Source: Amorphus orientalis
GTDB taxonomy: Bacteria > Pseudomonadota > Alphaproteobacteria > Rhizobiales > Amorphaceae
Reading direction: 5' to 3'
Assembly: GCF_030814015.1 (NCBI RefSeq)
Contig: NZ_JAUSUL010000001.1
Span: 1,020,001 to 1,084,000 of the forward strand
Length of the DNA: 64,000 nt
Part shown: positions 25,058 to 32,860 of the stretch, piece by piece
Layout of the letters: each line of letters begins with the position of its first letter
Numbering within the stretch: position 1 is the stretch's first letter
Program-made: the position numbers and the translations under genes
The notes under the pieces: model-generated
The model's input: the letters and a program-made list of their open reading frames with translations, nothing else
The model's database searches: none
Told to the model about the DNA's origin: nothing

Positions 25058-26887
25058 ATGGCCGCTGCCCGGGACAATCGCTTCGCCCCCGTTCGCGTCA
25101 CCTCCCGGCGTCTGCCCGGCGGCGACATCGTCCTGGGATCGGGATACACACTGGCGAACGTTGACCGGCAGGTCGGGGCCTGGCTGCGGCGTCTCGCCGA
25201 GACGTGCCCGCGCCGAACGTTCATTGCCGAACGCCGGCGGGATGGTGCATGGCGGCGCGTCTCCTACGAGGAGGCGGCGGCGCAGGTGGACCGGCTTTCC
25301 ACGGCGCTCCTAGACCGCGACCTGGGTGTCGATCGTCCTCTCGCGATTCTCTCGGAAAAATCGGTCGCCCATCTGCTGATCACGCTGGCGGCCCTGCAGA
25401 TCGGCGTGCCGGTCGTGCCCGTCTCGCCCGCCTATTCGCTCCGCCCCGAAGCTTTCCCGCGGCTCAGGGATTGCCTGTCGATCGTCCGGCCCGGTCTGGT
25501 ATTCGTGGAAACGGAGGCTCCGTTCGCGCAGGCGCTCGGCGCCCTTGCGCCCGACACGGAGGTCGTCGTCGCCGATCCGGAGCCGGGTTCGGATGCGACG
25601 CCGATCGCAGCGCTTCTGCAGAGGCTCGATCGTTCGGCGGTGGATGCCGCCTTCCATGCGGTTGGTCCGGAAACTCCGGCAAAGATCCTGTTCACGTCAG
25701 GGTCTACCGGCCTTCCAAAGGCCGTGGTGAACACCCACGGCAACCTCTGCTCCAACATGACGGCGATGGTGACGCTGCTGCCCTTTCTCGCTGCCACCCC
25801 TCCGACGGTGGTGGACTGGCAGCCATGGCATCACTGCGGTGGCGGCAATCACAATCTGCACGCCGTCCTGGGGACCGGCGGGTCCTATTATATCGACGCC
25901 GGAAAGCCGACAGACGGCAGCTTCGGTCGGACGGTTGAGAACTTGCGGGACATTTCGCCGACCATCCATTTCGGGACGCCGCTCAGCTACGACCGGCTGA
26001 TCGGCCAGATGCAAAGGGATGACGACCTTCGGCGGACCTTCTTCCGGGATCTCCAGTGCATTTACTATTCCGGTGCGGCCCTGCCCACGAGCTTGTGGGA
26101 TGCGATGAACGATATGAGCCGAAGCGAGCGCGGCGAGGCGATACCGATCGTCACGGGCTACGGCATGACGGAGTTCTCGCCCCTGCAGACGCTCTCGCAC
26201 TGGCCGAACACCGGTCCCGACATGATCGGCGTTCCCGTTCCCGGCGCCGAGGTGCGTCTCGCCCGCATTGACGGGGGCTTCGAGCTTCGCGGCCGCGGAG
26301 CGAACCTGACGCCGGGATACCTGGCCGATCCGGAGAGAACCGGTGAGGCGCTCGACCAGGAGGGTTTCTTCAGGACCGGCGACCTCGTCGATCTGATCGA
26401 TGGCGACGATGCTGCGGCCGGCCTGATCCTGAAAGGCCGCTCCGCGGAGCAGTTCAAGCTCACGTCAGGCACATGGGTTCCCGCCGGATCGATCCGCACC
26501 GCACTCATCGCGGCGTGCGCGCCGTTCGTTGAGGACGCGGTCGTGGTGGGCGAAAAGCGGGCCGCGGTGGGGGCGTTCCTGATCCTGAACGTGGGCGCCG
26601 TGCGCGAGCGCTTCGCCATGCCCGAGGCGGAACTCAGTGAGCTCATGCACCTCGAAGCCCTCCACACCGAACTGGCGCAGAAGATAAACGCCTACAACGC
26701 CGCCAACCCGGCCAGCAGCCGAAAGGTCGCCACGGTTGCGTGCACCGCCGATCTTCCGTCGATCGAAAGCGGGGAGATGACCGACAAGGGACATATCAAC
26801 AGGAGCAAGTACCTGGATACCCGCTCCGCTTCGGTCGAGGCTCTCTATTCCGCTCCGGGGCCGGCCCACGTGATGTTCGATCTGTGA
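25058..26887 (+). CDS. Feruloyl-CoA synthase-like acyl-CoA ligase
   Basis: 609-residue ANL ligase whose N-terminus (RFAPVRVTSRRLPGGDIVLGSGYTL, then WLRRLAETCPRRTFIAERR) and length match bacterial feruloyl-CoA synthases rather than fatty-acid ligases. P-loop LFTSGSTGLPKAVVNTHGN near residue 215; acceptor block YGMTEFSPLQTLSHWPNTGPDMIGVPVPG; hinge FRTGDLVDLIDGD. It would activate a hydroxycinnamate-like or other aryl acid. ATG 25058 is preferred over 25043 because CTGGAGG sits just upstream. The stop overlaps the next ATG (TGATG). Substrate assignment is by family resemblance only. Confidence 0.85.
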   Translation: MAAARDNRFAPVRVTSRRLPGGDIVLGSGYTLANVDRQVGAWLRRLAETCPRRTFIAERRRDGAWRRVSYEEAAAQVDRLSTALLDRDLGVDRPLAILSEKSVAHLLITLAALQIGVPVVPVSPAYSLRPEAFPRLRDCLSIVRPGLVFVETEAPFAQALGALAPDTEVVVADPEPGSDATPIAALLQRLDRSAVDAAFHAVGPETPAKILFTSGSTGLPKAVVNTHGNLCSNMTAMVTLLPFLAATPPTVVDWQPWHHCGGGNHNLHAVLGTGGSYYIDAGKPTDGSFGRTVENLRDISPTIHFGTPLSYDRLIGQMQRDDDLRRTFFRDLQCIYYSGAALPTSLWDAMNDMSRSERGEAIPIVTGYGMTEFSPLQTLSHWPNTGPDMIGVPVPGAEVRLARIDGGFELRGRGANLTPGYLADPERTGEALDQEGFFRTGDLVDLIDGDDAAAGLILKGRSAEQFKLTSGTWVPAGSIRTALIAACAPFVEDAVVVGEKRAAVGAFLILNVGAVRERFAMPEAELSELMHLEALHTELAQKINAYNAANPASSRKVATVACTADLPSIESGEMTDKGHINRSKYLDTRSASVEALYSAPGPAHVMFDL

Positions 26888-27357
26888 TGGACGGCGCAGG
26901 CTCTATTGATGCGCTGAGCCGGCTGAAGGCGCGGATCGGCGAGGACCTCGGTCCCAGCGGATGGGTGGTCGTCACACAGGCAGATGTCGTCCGCTTCGGC
27001 GAGCTGACGGGCGAGGACCACTGGATCCATGTCGACCCGGAACGGGCGCGGGCCAATGGCTGGGAACAGACCATGGTCCAGGCCTCGCTGATGCTCGCGC
27101 GCCTGGGTCGCTGGGCCCAGGAACTCGGCGTCTGGGTCGACGAGGCGCGATACCCGCTGTTCTATGGCTTCGATAGGGTGCGGGTGCTGAAAGCCGTGCC
27201 TGTCGAGGCGCGGCTGCGGTGCCGGGCGCGGATCTCGCAAGTCGATCCGCATCCGCTCGGCATTAAGGTGGCAAGCACGATGGGCGTGGAGGACAGCCGC
27301 GCGTCCGGGACCGTGCTCCACGCCGAGTGGATCGCCGTCTTTGCGCTCGACCCCTGA
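26887..27357 (+). CDS. MaoC-like (R)-specific enoyl-CoA hydratase
   Basis: 156-residue single hot-dog domain of the MaoC dehydratase family. The catalytic dyad region GELTGEDHWIHVDPERA, with Asp and His, is near residue 44-50, and FYGFDRVRVLKAVPVEARLR is the matching beta-strand pair. It would hydrate an enoyl-CoA, alongside or instead of the crotonase at 22861. The start overlaps the ligase stop by one base, so translation is coupled. Confidence 0.85.
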   Translation: MDGAGSIDALSRLKARIGEDLGPSGWVVVTQADVVRFGELTGEDHWIHVDPERARANGWEQTMVQASLMLARLGRWAQELGVWVDEARYPLFYGFDRVRVLKAVPVEARLRCRARISQVDPHPLGIKVASTMGVEDSRASGTVLHAEWIAVFALDP

Positions 27358-27614
27358 GCGTTACAAGGACGTCCTTCGACCGGCCCATGATATCGTATGA
27401 CGCCTGTCTGCAGCTGCCGATGGAATGGTGCGCCCGGCGGCCAGGTCGTCTTTGGGCGTCAGGACAGGGCGAATTCCGTGACGAACTTGGTGCGCAGGAA
27501 CGCCTCCAGTCGAACGCGGTTTCCGGCGTGGAGACGGCCATCTCGCGCTTCTGGCAAAGAGCGCGAGCGGCCTGTTTTCCGTGGCCGCTGACTGTGCCGG
27601 AACGATGAAGCAAT

Positions 27615-28122
27615 ATGCGCGCATCGGGGCGGGGGCGATCCAAGGGCGATCTCGTCGATCCGCTCAAGGCGCTGGAAACGGGGCAACCGGGGGATGTGAT
27701 CGTCGTCGAGGCGGGCGGCGATCCCAACACCTCGGTCTGTGGGGGATTGATGGGGGCTTGCCAAGAACCGCGGCATCCGTGCCATGATCGTGGACGGCGC
27801 GGGCCGTGACACCGACGAACTGGAAGACATCGGCTGGCCGATCTGGACACGTGCGTTCACGCCGCACAGGACCCACACCATGTTCTCCGGTCGTAAGGAG
27901 GAGCTGTCGATCAATGTGCCGATCCAGTGCGGCGGCGTTCCCGTGAACCCGGGCGACTTCATCGTTGCGGACCTGATGGGCGTTACCGACGTTCCGCTGG
28001 CGCGCGCCGAGGAGATCGTGGCCCAGGCGGGCGAACAGGCCGAGCGCGAGGAGAGGACCCGCAAATGGGTCGCCAAGGGCAAGACTATTGAGGATCTGCT
28101 CGCCGAGTTCGGCCGAATCTGA
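27615..28122 (+). pseudogene. Truncated and frameshifted RraA-family gene
   Basis: The C-terminal two thirds of an RraA-like protein (4-hydroxy-4-methyl-2-oxoglutarate aldolase / oxaloacetate decarboxylase superfamily) in two frames. From about 27636 one frame gives VDPLKALETGQPGDVIVV and ends GGDPNTSVCGGLMG; from about 27757 another continues LAKNRGIRAMIVDGAGRD and then CGGVPVNPGDFIVADLMGV to a normal C-terminus EDLLAEFGRI. The shift, equal to loss of two bases, lies near 27752-27757. The usual N-terminal ~60 residues are missing upstream. The start given is the first ATG in the first frame and is nominal. It lies 16 bases before dgoK, so it may once have been part of that operon. Confidence 0.75.
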
Positions 28123-28138
28123 TCCGAGCAAGCCGGAC

Positions 28139-29053
28139 ATGCATTCACACGACACTGCACTCATCGGCCTCGATTGGGGCACCACTTCGCTGCGGGCCTA
28201 CCGGATCGCGGCCGATGGCGCCGTAGTCGAGCGCCGGGAGACCGGGGACGGTATCCTTTCCGTTCCGACCGGTGGCTTCGAGGACGTGTTCCGCGCCGTC
28301 GTCGGAGCCTGGGCGGAGGGCGGTCTGCCGATTGTCGCATCCGGCATGATCACCAGCCGGAACGGGTGGCACGAGACGCCGTACCTGACCGCTCCTGCCG
28401 GCCCTGCCGACATCGCCGGCGGCCTGGTCCGCTATCGCACGCACGGCGGACAGGAGATCCGCTTCGTGCCCGGCGTCATGACGCGGGGAGCGGACGGAAG
28501 CCCCGATGTGATGCGCGGCGAGGAAACGCAGATTGTCGGCGCGGCGGGCGAGGCTGACGGGACCATCGTGTTCGTTCTCCCAGGGACCCACAGCAAGTGG
28601 GCGGTCGTCTCGGACGGTCGCATCACGGGATTTCGCACCTTCATGTCCGGCGAGGTCTATGCCGCGCTCAGGGATCACACGATCCTTGGGCGGCTCATGC
28701 AGCCTGGGCCGGGTTCGGAGGCTGCTTTCCTGAAAGGGTGCGACAAGGCGCGCTCGCGGGACGGGCGTATCCTCAACGCGCTGTTCAGCGCACGAACGCT
28801 GCCCCTCTTCGGCGAGATCGCGGAAACGGAAACCGCCGATTATCTCTCCGGCCTCGTCATCGGGGCGGAGTTCGTGGAGGCGCTCGGCGGCGTGCCGGAA
28901 AAAGCGCCGATCGTCATTGCCAGCCGGAGCGATCTGGCTGAGCGGTACCTCCGCACCGCGGCTTCGTTCGGCAGGCCGACCCGGACCGCTGCCGACGACA
29001 CCGCCGCGACAGGGCTTTGGCGTATCGCCAGGGCAGCAGGGATTCTCACATGA
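28139..29053 (+). CDS. dgoK: 2-dehydro-3-deoxygalactonokinase
   Basis: 304-residue sugar-acid kinase that phosphorylates 2-keto-3-deoxygalactonate at C6. The ATPase-fold start TALIGLDWGTTSLRAYRI, the block MRGEETQIVGA and LPGTHSKWAVV are characteristic of DgoK. ATG 28139 is chosen from the conserved N-terminus; upstream frame overlaps the rraA remnant. The stop overlaps the dgoA start (ATGA), so kinase and aldolase are coupled. Together they perform the last two steps of the De Ley-Doudoroff galactose/galactonate route. Confidence 0.93.
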   Translation: MHSHDTALIGLDWGTTSLRAYRIAADGAVVERRETGDGILSVPTGGFEDVFRAVVGAWAEGGLPIVASGMITSRNGWHETPYLTAPAGPADIAGGLVRYRTHGGQEIRFVPGVMTRGADGSPDVMRGEETQIVGAAGEADGTIVFVLPGTHSKWAVVSDGRITGFRTFMSGEVYAALRDHTILGRLMQPGPGSEAAFLKGCDKARSRDGRILNALFSARTLPLFGEIAETETADYLSGLVIGAEFVEALGGVPEKAPIVIASRSDLAERYLRTAASFGRPTRTAADDTAATGLWRIARAAGILT

Positions 29054-29682
29054 TCGACTGGGACGCCGCCTTTGCCGAACTGCCGCTTGTCGCCATCCTC
29101 CGTGGTCTGGAGCCCGATGCGGCGGAAGCGACGGTCGGAGCCCTGGTCGATGCCGGTTTCCGGATCATCGAAGTGCCGCTCAATTCGCCGACGCCGTTCC
29201 GCTCGATCGAGATCGCGGCCAGGCGGTTTGGCGGAGAGGCGGTGATCGGAGCTGGGACGGTTCTCGACCCGACCGATGTCAGCCGGGTCGCGCAAGCCGG
29301 CGGGCGTCTGATCGTCGCCCCGAATTTCGATGCTGCGGTCGGTCGCGCGGCCTTGGCGGACGCGTGCATCTGGTGCCCGGGCGTTTTCAGCCCGACAGAG
29401 GCGTTTGCGGCCCTCAAAGCGGGCGCTCATGGCCTGAAGCTGTTTCCGGGTGAATTGATCCCGCCGTCCGGCGTAAAGGCTTTGCGCGCGGTGTTACCGC
29501 CCGAGACCCGCGTGCTGGTGGTCGGCGGCGTCTCGACGGACGCCATGGGCGACTACATTGCCGCCGGCGCAGACGGTTTCGGGATTGGATCGGCCCTGTT
29601 CAAACCCGGTCTGTGGATCGACGAGATCGCCCGCCGTGCGATCGCCCTAAAAATCGCTTGGAATGCGACCGGGACGCCCTGA
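29050..29682 (+). CDS. dgoA: 2-dehydro-3-deoxy-6-phosphogalactonate aldolase
   Basis: 210-residue class I aldolase that splits 2-keto-3-deoxy-6-phosphogalactonate to pyruvate and glyceraldehyde-3-phosphate. The Schiff-base Lys130 is in AHGLKLFPGE and the catalytic Glu41 in RIIEVPLNSP; N-terminal VAILRGLEPDAA is typical of DgoA. No galactonate dehydratase or dehydrogenase is seen in the window, so the substrate must come from elsewhere. A related KDPG-type aldolase ends the window at 63510. Confidence 0.93.
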   Translation: MIDWDAAFAELPLVAILRGLEPDAAEATVGALVDAGFRIIEVPLNSPTPFRSIEIAARRFGGEAVIGAGTVLDPTDVSRVAQAGGRLIVAPNFDAAVGRAALADACIWCPGVFSPTEAFAALKAGAHGLKLFPGELIPPSGVKALRAVLPPETRVLVVGGVSTDAMGDYIAAGADGFGIGSALFKPGLWIDEIARRAIALKIAWNATGTP

Positions 29683-30321
29683 CGGGGCACCCTTGAGCGG
29701 ATGAGACACCTGCTGCGGACCCCATCCCGCTTGACGCCGTGTCAGGTAGTCAGAATTCTCAAAGTGACAAAGGCACAAGCCGGATAACTGGCGGAGGGGG
29801 CGCCAATGCACGGTCCAGCCTGATCCCCCGGATGCTCATAATTTCCTTCGTTTCCAGTGGTTTATCCTGTGCGTAAATTCACGGGCTTTCGGTGCGGCAT
29901 ACAGCGCCGCCAGGCAGATATGCCGCGGGGAATTGCCTCTACCTGCAGGCATCGCCGGCTGGGCAAGCTGCGGTTTGCCCGTCGGTCAGGGGGAAGCTGA
30001 CCGGCCTGCCGCGTTAATTGATCATGGCGTGAATCCTGGTTCGGGCGGCGTTGCCCGAGTGAAGTGACGTCAAGCAATGACGATCTCTTCCTTTTCAAAT
30101 ACTGTCTTTGCCGACGGTCGATCGCGTAGTCTTACATAAGAGGCGGCGATGTTCGCCTCAACGTAGAGTTTGGCGCGATCAATGGGCCAGAAGAGCACGT
30201 AGAAGAGGGCGCAGATATCTGGCGCTTATGCCCAGAGTTCTGAGCCGATGCGGCGGGAATGGCAAGGACTCTCTGCCCCGGGATGTGGCATCGTTGGAGG
30301 AGGTTTAGCCGCGAGAGACCC
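29683..30321. other. Intergenic region between dgoA and the transketolase-like gene
   Basis: 639 bases with no intact gene. On the minus strand at 30070-30225 there is a short protein-like remnant (separate entry). The part from 29750 to 30060 holds only short frames without protein character. The promoter of the plus-strand gene at 30322 should lie in the last ~150 bases; I see no clear motif. Confidence 0.6.
30070..30225 (-). pseudogene. Possible glutathione-transferase C-terminal remnant
   Basis: A 51-codon minus-strand frame without a usable start, bounded by a stop upstream at 30226-30228, ends with EIVIA and a TGA. Its text LFYVLFWPIDRAKLYVEAN followed by IAASYVRLRDRPSAK has real protein character and resembles the last helices of bacterial glutathione transferases (N-I-A-x-Y-x-x-R-L-x-x-R-P). 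The rest of such a gene is absent. Identification is tentative. Confidence 0.3.
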
Positions 30322-32697
30322 ATGGACCCGCATCTGAAGACGATGGAGCGCCGGATCCTCTGGTTGTCCCATTGGATGATCCATCACGCCAACCACATCC
30401 GGCCCAAGGTGGACGGCATCAAGGTCGGCGGTCACCAGGCCTCGTCGGCCTCGATGGTCTCGATCCTGACGGCGCTTTACTGCTCGGCGCTGCGGCCGGA
30501 GGATCGGGTGGCGGTCAAACCGCACGCTTCGCCGCTGTTCCACGCGCTCCAGTACGTCATGGGCAACACGACCCGTGAGCGGATGGAGGCTTTTCGCGGT
30601 CTCGGTGGCGTCCAGAGCTATCCGAGCCGGACCAAGGACGCCGACGATGTGGACTTCTCCACCGGATCGGTCGGGCTCGGGGTCGCGATCACCTCGTTCG
30701 CCTCGCTGGTGCAGGACTTCATCGGCGAGAAGGACTGGGGTCGGGATCTGCGCCGAGGCCGGATGGTTGCGCTTCTCGGCGATGCGGAGCTCGACGAAGG
30801 CAACATCTACGAATGCCTTCAGGAGGGGTGGAAGAACGGGCTGCGCAACACCTGGTGGGTGATCGACTACAACCGTCAGTCCCTCGACGGCGTCGTGCGT
30901 GACGGCTTGTGGCAGCGGGTGGAGAGGATCTTCGAGGCGTTCGGCTGGGACGTGGTGCGCGTGAAGTACGGCGCGCTGCAGCGCGCCGCGTTCGAGGAGG
31001 AAGGCGGGGCGGCGCTTCGCGACTGGATCGACGCCTGTCCCAATCAGCTCTATTCCGCGCTGACCTTTCAAGGCGGTGCGGTCTGGCGCAGGCGGCTGAT
31101 GGACGACCTTGGCGATCAGGGGGCCGTATCGGCGCTGATCGAGCGGCGTTCCGACGACGAGTTGGCTGCGCTGATGGAGAATCTCGGCGGCAACTGCGTG
31201 GACACCATGGCCGAGGTCTTCGGTGCGGTCGATCACGACCGGCCGACCTGCTTTCTCGCCTACACCATCAAGGGCTGGGGCACGCCGATCGCCGGTCACA
31301 AGGACAATCACGGCGGTCTCATGACGACCGCTCAGATGGCCGACTGGCAGACGCGAATGGGCGTGCCGGAAGGCGAGGAGTGGGAGCCGTTCGCGACCAT
31401 CGACGATGTCGCGGCATTCCGGAAATGGCTCAAGAAGATCCCGTTCTTCGCGAAAGGACGCCGTCGCCATCAAGACGCGCGTCTGACGGTTCCTGAACTC
31501 AGCGCCGCCGCGAAGGGCGAGATCTCCACCCAGGCGGCCTTCGGCAAGCTCCTCGACGATCTCGCAAAGGGCGACAGCCCGCTTGCCGACCGGATCCTGT
31601 CGACCTCGCCGGACGTGACGGGCACCACCTCTCTCGGCCCCTGGGTCAATCGCCGCAAGCTGTTCGCCCGCAAGGCGGAGGTGGACCTGTTCCGCGAGCA
31701 GAAGATCCCGTCGACCGCGCGCTGGGATTTTGCGCCCGAGGGCCAGCATCTGGAACTCGGCATCGCCGAGATGAATCTGATGCTGCTCCTGGCCGCGGCC
31801 GGACTCTCCCATTCGCTGTTCGGCAAGCGGCTGATCCCGATCGGGACGGTCTATGATCCGTTCGTGGCACGCGGGCTCGATGCGCTGAACTACGCCTGCT
31901 ACCAGGACGCGCGCTTCATTCTGGTGGGCACGCCCTCCGGCGTGACGCTGGCACCCGAAGGCGGAGCGCATCAGTCAATCGGTACGCCGCTGATCGGGCT
32001 GGCCCAGGACGGTCTGGCAGCGTTCGAGCCGGCGTTCGCCGACGAACTGGCCGTCATCCTGGAGTGGGCCTTCGACTATCTGCAGCGCGACGGCGGGGGC
32101 GATCCGGACGAGCGGACCTGGCTGCGCGACGAGACCGGTGGCTCGGTCTATCTGCGGCTGTCCACCAATCCGATCGAGCAGCCCGGCGTCCGGCCCAGCG
32201 ATGACTGGCGCCAGGGCGCCGTCGATGGCGCCTACTGGCTGCGTCCGCCGGGCCCGAACTGCGATCTCGTGATCGCCTATCAGGGCGTGGTGGCTCCGGA
32301 GGCGATCCAGGCCGCCGGGGCGCTCGGCGAGTTCCGCCGGGACATCGGCGTGCTGGCCGTCACCTCCGCCGACCGGCTGAACGCAGGCTGGACCGCCGCG
32401 CAGCGTGCCCGGGCGCGGGGACAATCGGCGCGCTCCCTGGTGGAACGGCTGCTGCAGCCGCTGCCGCGGAGCTGCACGCTGGTCACCGTCATCGACGGGC
32501 ACCCGGCGACGCTCGCCTGGCTCGGCTCCGTTGCCGGCCACGTCACGTTGCCGCTCGGCGTGGAGCATTTCGGCCAAACCGGCACCATCGGCGATCTCTA
32601 CCGGCTCAGCGGCATCGATGCCGGTTCGATCGTGGAGAAGGTCAGCGGTCTCACCCCGGGACGCGCAATCCCGAACCATGTTTCGAAAGTGGCGTGA
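30322..32697 (+). CDS. Pyruvate dehydrogenase E1-like / transketolase-family protein
   Basis: 791-residue thiamine-diphosphate enzyme resembling homodimeric AceE and the related alphaproteobacterial and actinobacterial transketolase-like proteins. The N-terminal part has VGGHQASSASMVSILTALY, AVKPHASPLFHALQYVMGN and VQSYPSRTKDADDVDFSTGS; the cofactor loop is GDAELDEGNIYECLQ with WWVIDYNRQSLDG; the second half has GQHLELGIAEMNLMLLLAAAG. Genes for E2 and E3 partners are not adjacent, so it may not work in a classical pyruvate dehydrogenase complex. Start ATG 30322 precedes the conserved MDPHLKTMERRILWLSHWM region; upstream frame has no similarity. Confidence 0.85.
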   Translation: MDPHLKTMERRILWLSHWMIHHANHIRPKVDGIKVGGHQASSASMVSILTALYCSALRPEDRVAVKPHASPLFHALQYVMGNTTRERMEAFRGLGGVQSYPSRTKDADDVDFSTGSVGLGVAITSFASLVQDFIGEKDWGRDLRRGRMVALLGDAELDEGNIYECLQEGWKNGLRNTWWVIDYNRQSLDGVVRDGLWQRVERIFEAFGWDVVRVKYGALQRAAFEEEGGAALRDWIDACPNQLYSALTFQGGAVWRRRLMDDLGDQGAVSALIERRSDDELAALMENLGGNCVDTMAEVFGAVDHDRPTCFLAYTIKGWGTPIAGHKDNHGGLMTTAQMADWQTRMGVPEGEEWEPFATIDDVAAFRKWLKKIPFFAKGRRRHQDARLTVPELSAAAKGEISTQAAFGKLLDDLAKGDSPLADRILSTSPDVTGTTSLGPWVNRRKLFARKAEVDLFREQKIPSTARWDFAPEGQHLELGIAEMNLMLLLAAAGLSHSLFGKRLIPIGTVYDPFVARGLDALNYACYQDARFILVGTPSGVTLAPEGGAHQSIGTPLIGLAQDGLAAFEPAFADELAVILEWAFDYLQRDGGGDPDERTWLRDETGGSVYLRLSTNPIEQPGVRPSDDWRQGAVDGAYWLRPPGPNCDLVIAYQGVVAPEAIQAAGALGEFRRDIGVLAVTSADRLNAGWTAAQRARARGQSARSLVERLLQPLPRSCTLVTVIDGHPATLAWLGSVAGHVTLPLGVEHFGQTGTIGDLYRLSGIDAGSIVEKVSGLTPGRAIPNHVSKVA

Positions 32698-32727
32698 CCC
32701 GACGGCGCCGTTCCGGGTGGCCGAAGC

Positions 32728-32860
32728 TCATCGGATCAGGCACTTGTGCACTCCGGTCGTGGTCGGGACGCGGTATCCGGCCTGACCGGCGACATAGTCG
32801 ATCCAGCTCCCATCCTTCGACGGGATGACCGACTGTTCGGTATGATTTCGGGCAACTAAA
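32728..32860 (-). pseudogene. C-terminal gene remnant between the transketolase and MFS genes
   Basis: A minus-strand frame with no start codon of its own gives IPSKDGSWIDYVAGQAGYRV then PTTTGVHKCLIR and a TGA at 32728. The text looks like the end of a real protein (W-I-D-Y-V, G-Y-R-V-P), not like shadow translation, but the frame upstream merely overlaps the MFS gene in antiparallel-free register and loses character. I do not recognise the family. Could be chance. Confidence 0.25.

Noticed and set aside
29765-29800. GGCGGAGGGGGC-type sequence resembling another tRNA 3' end
   Set aside because: No tRNA acceptor, T-loop or anticodon arm can be built around it on either strand.
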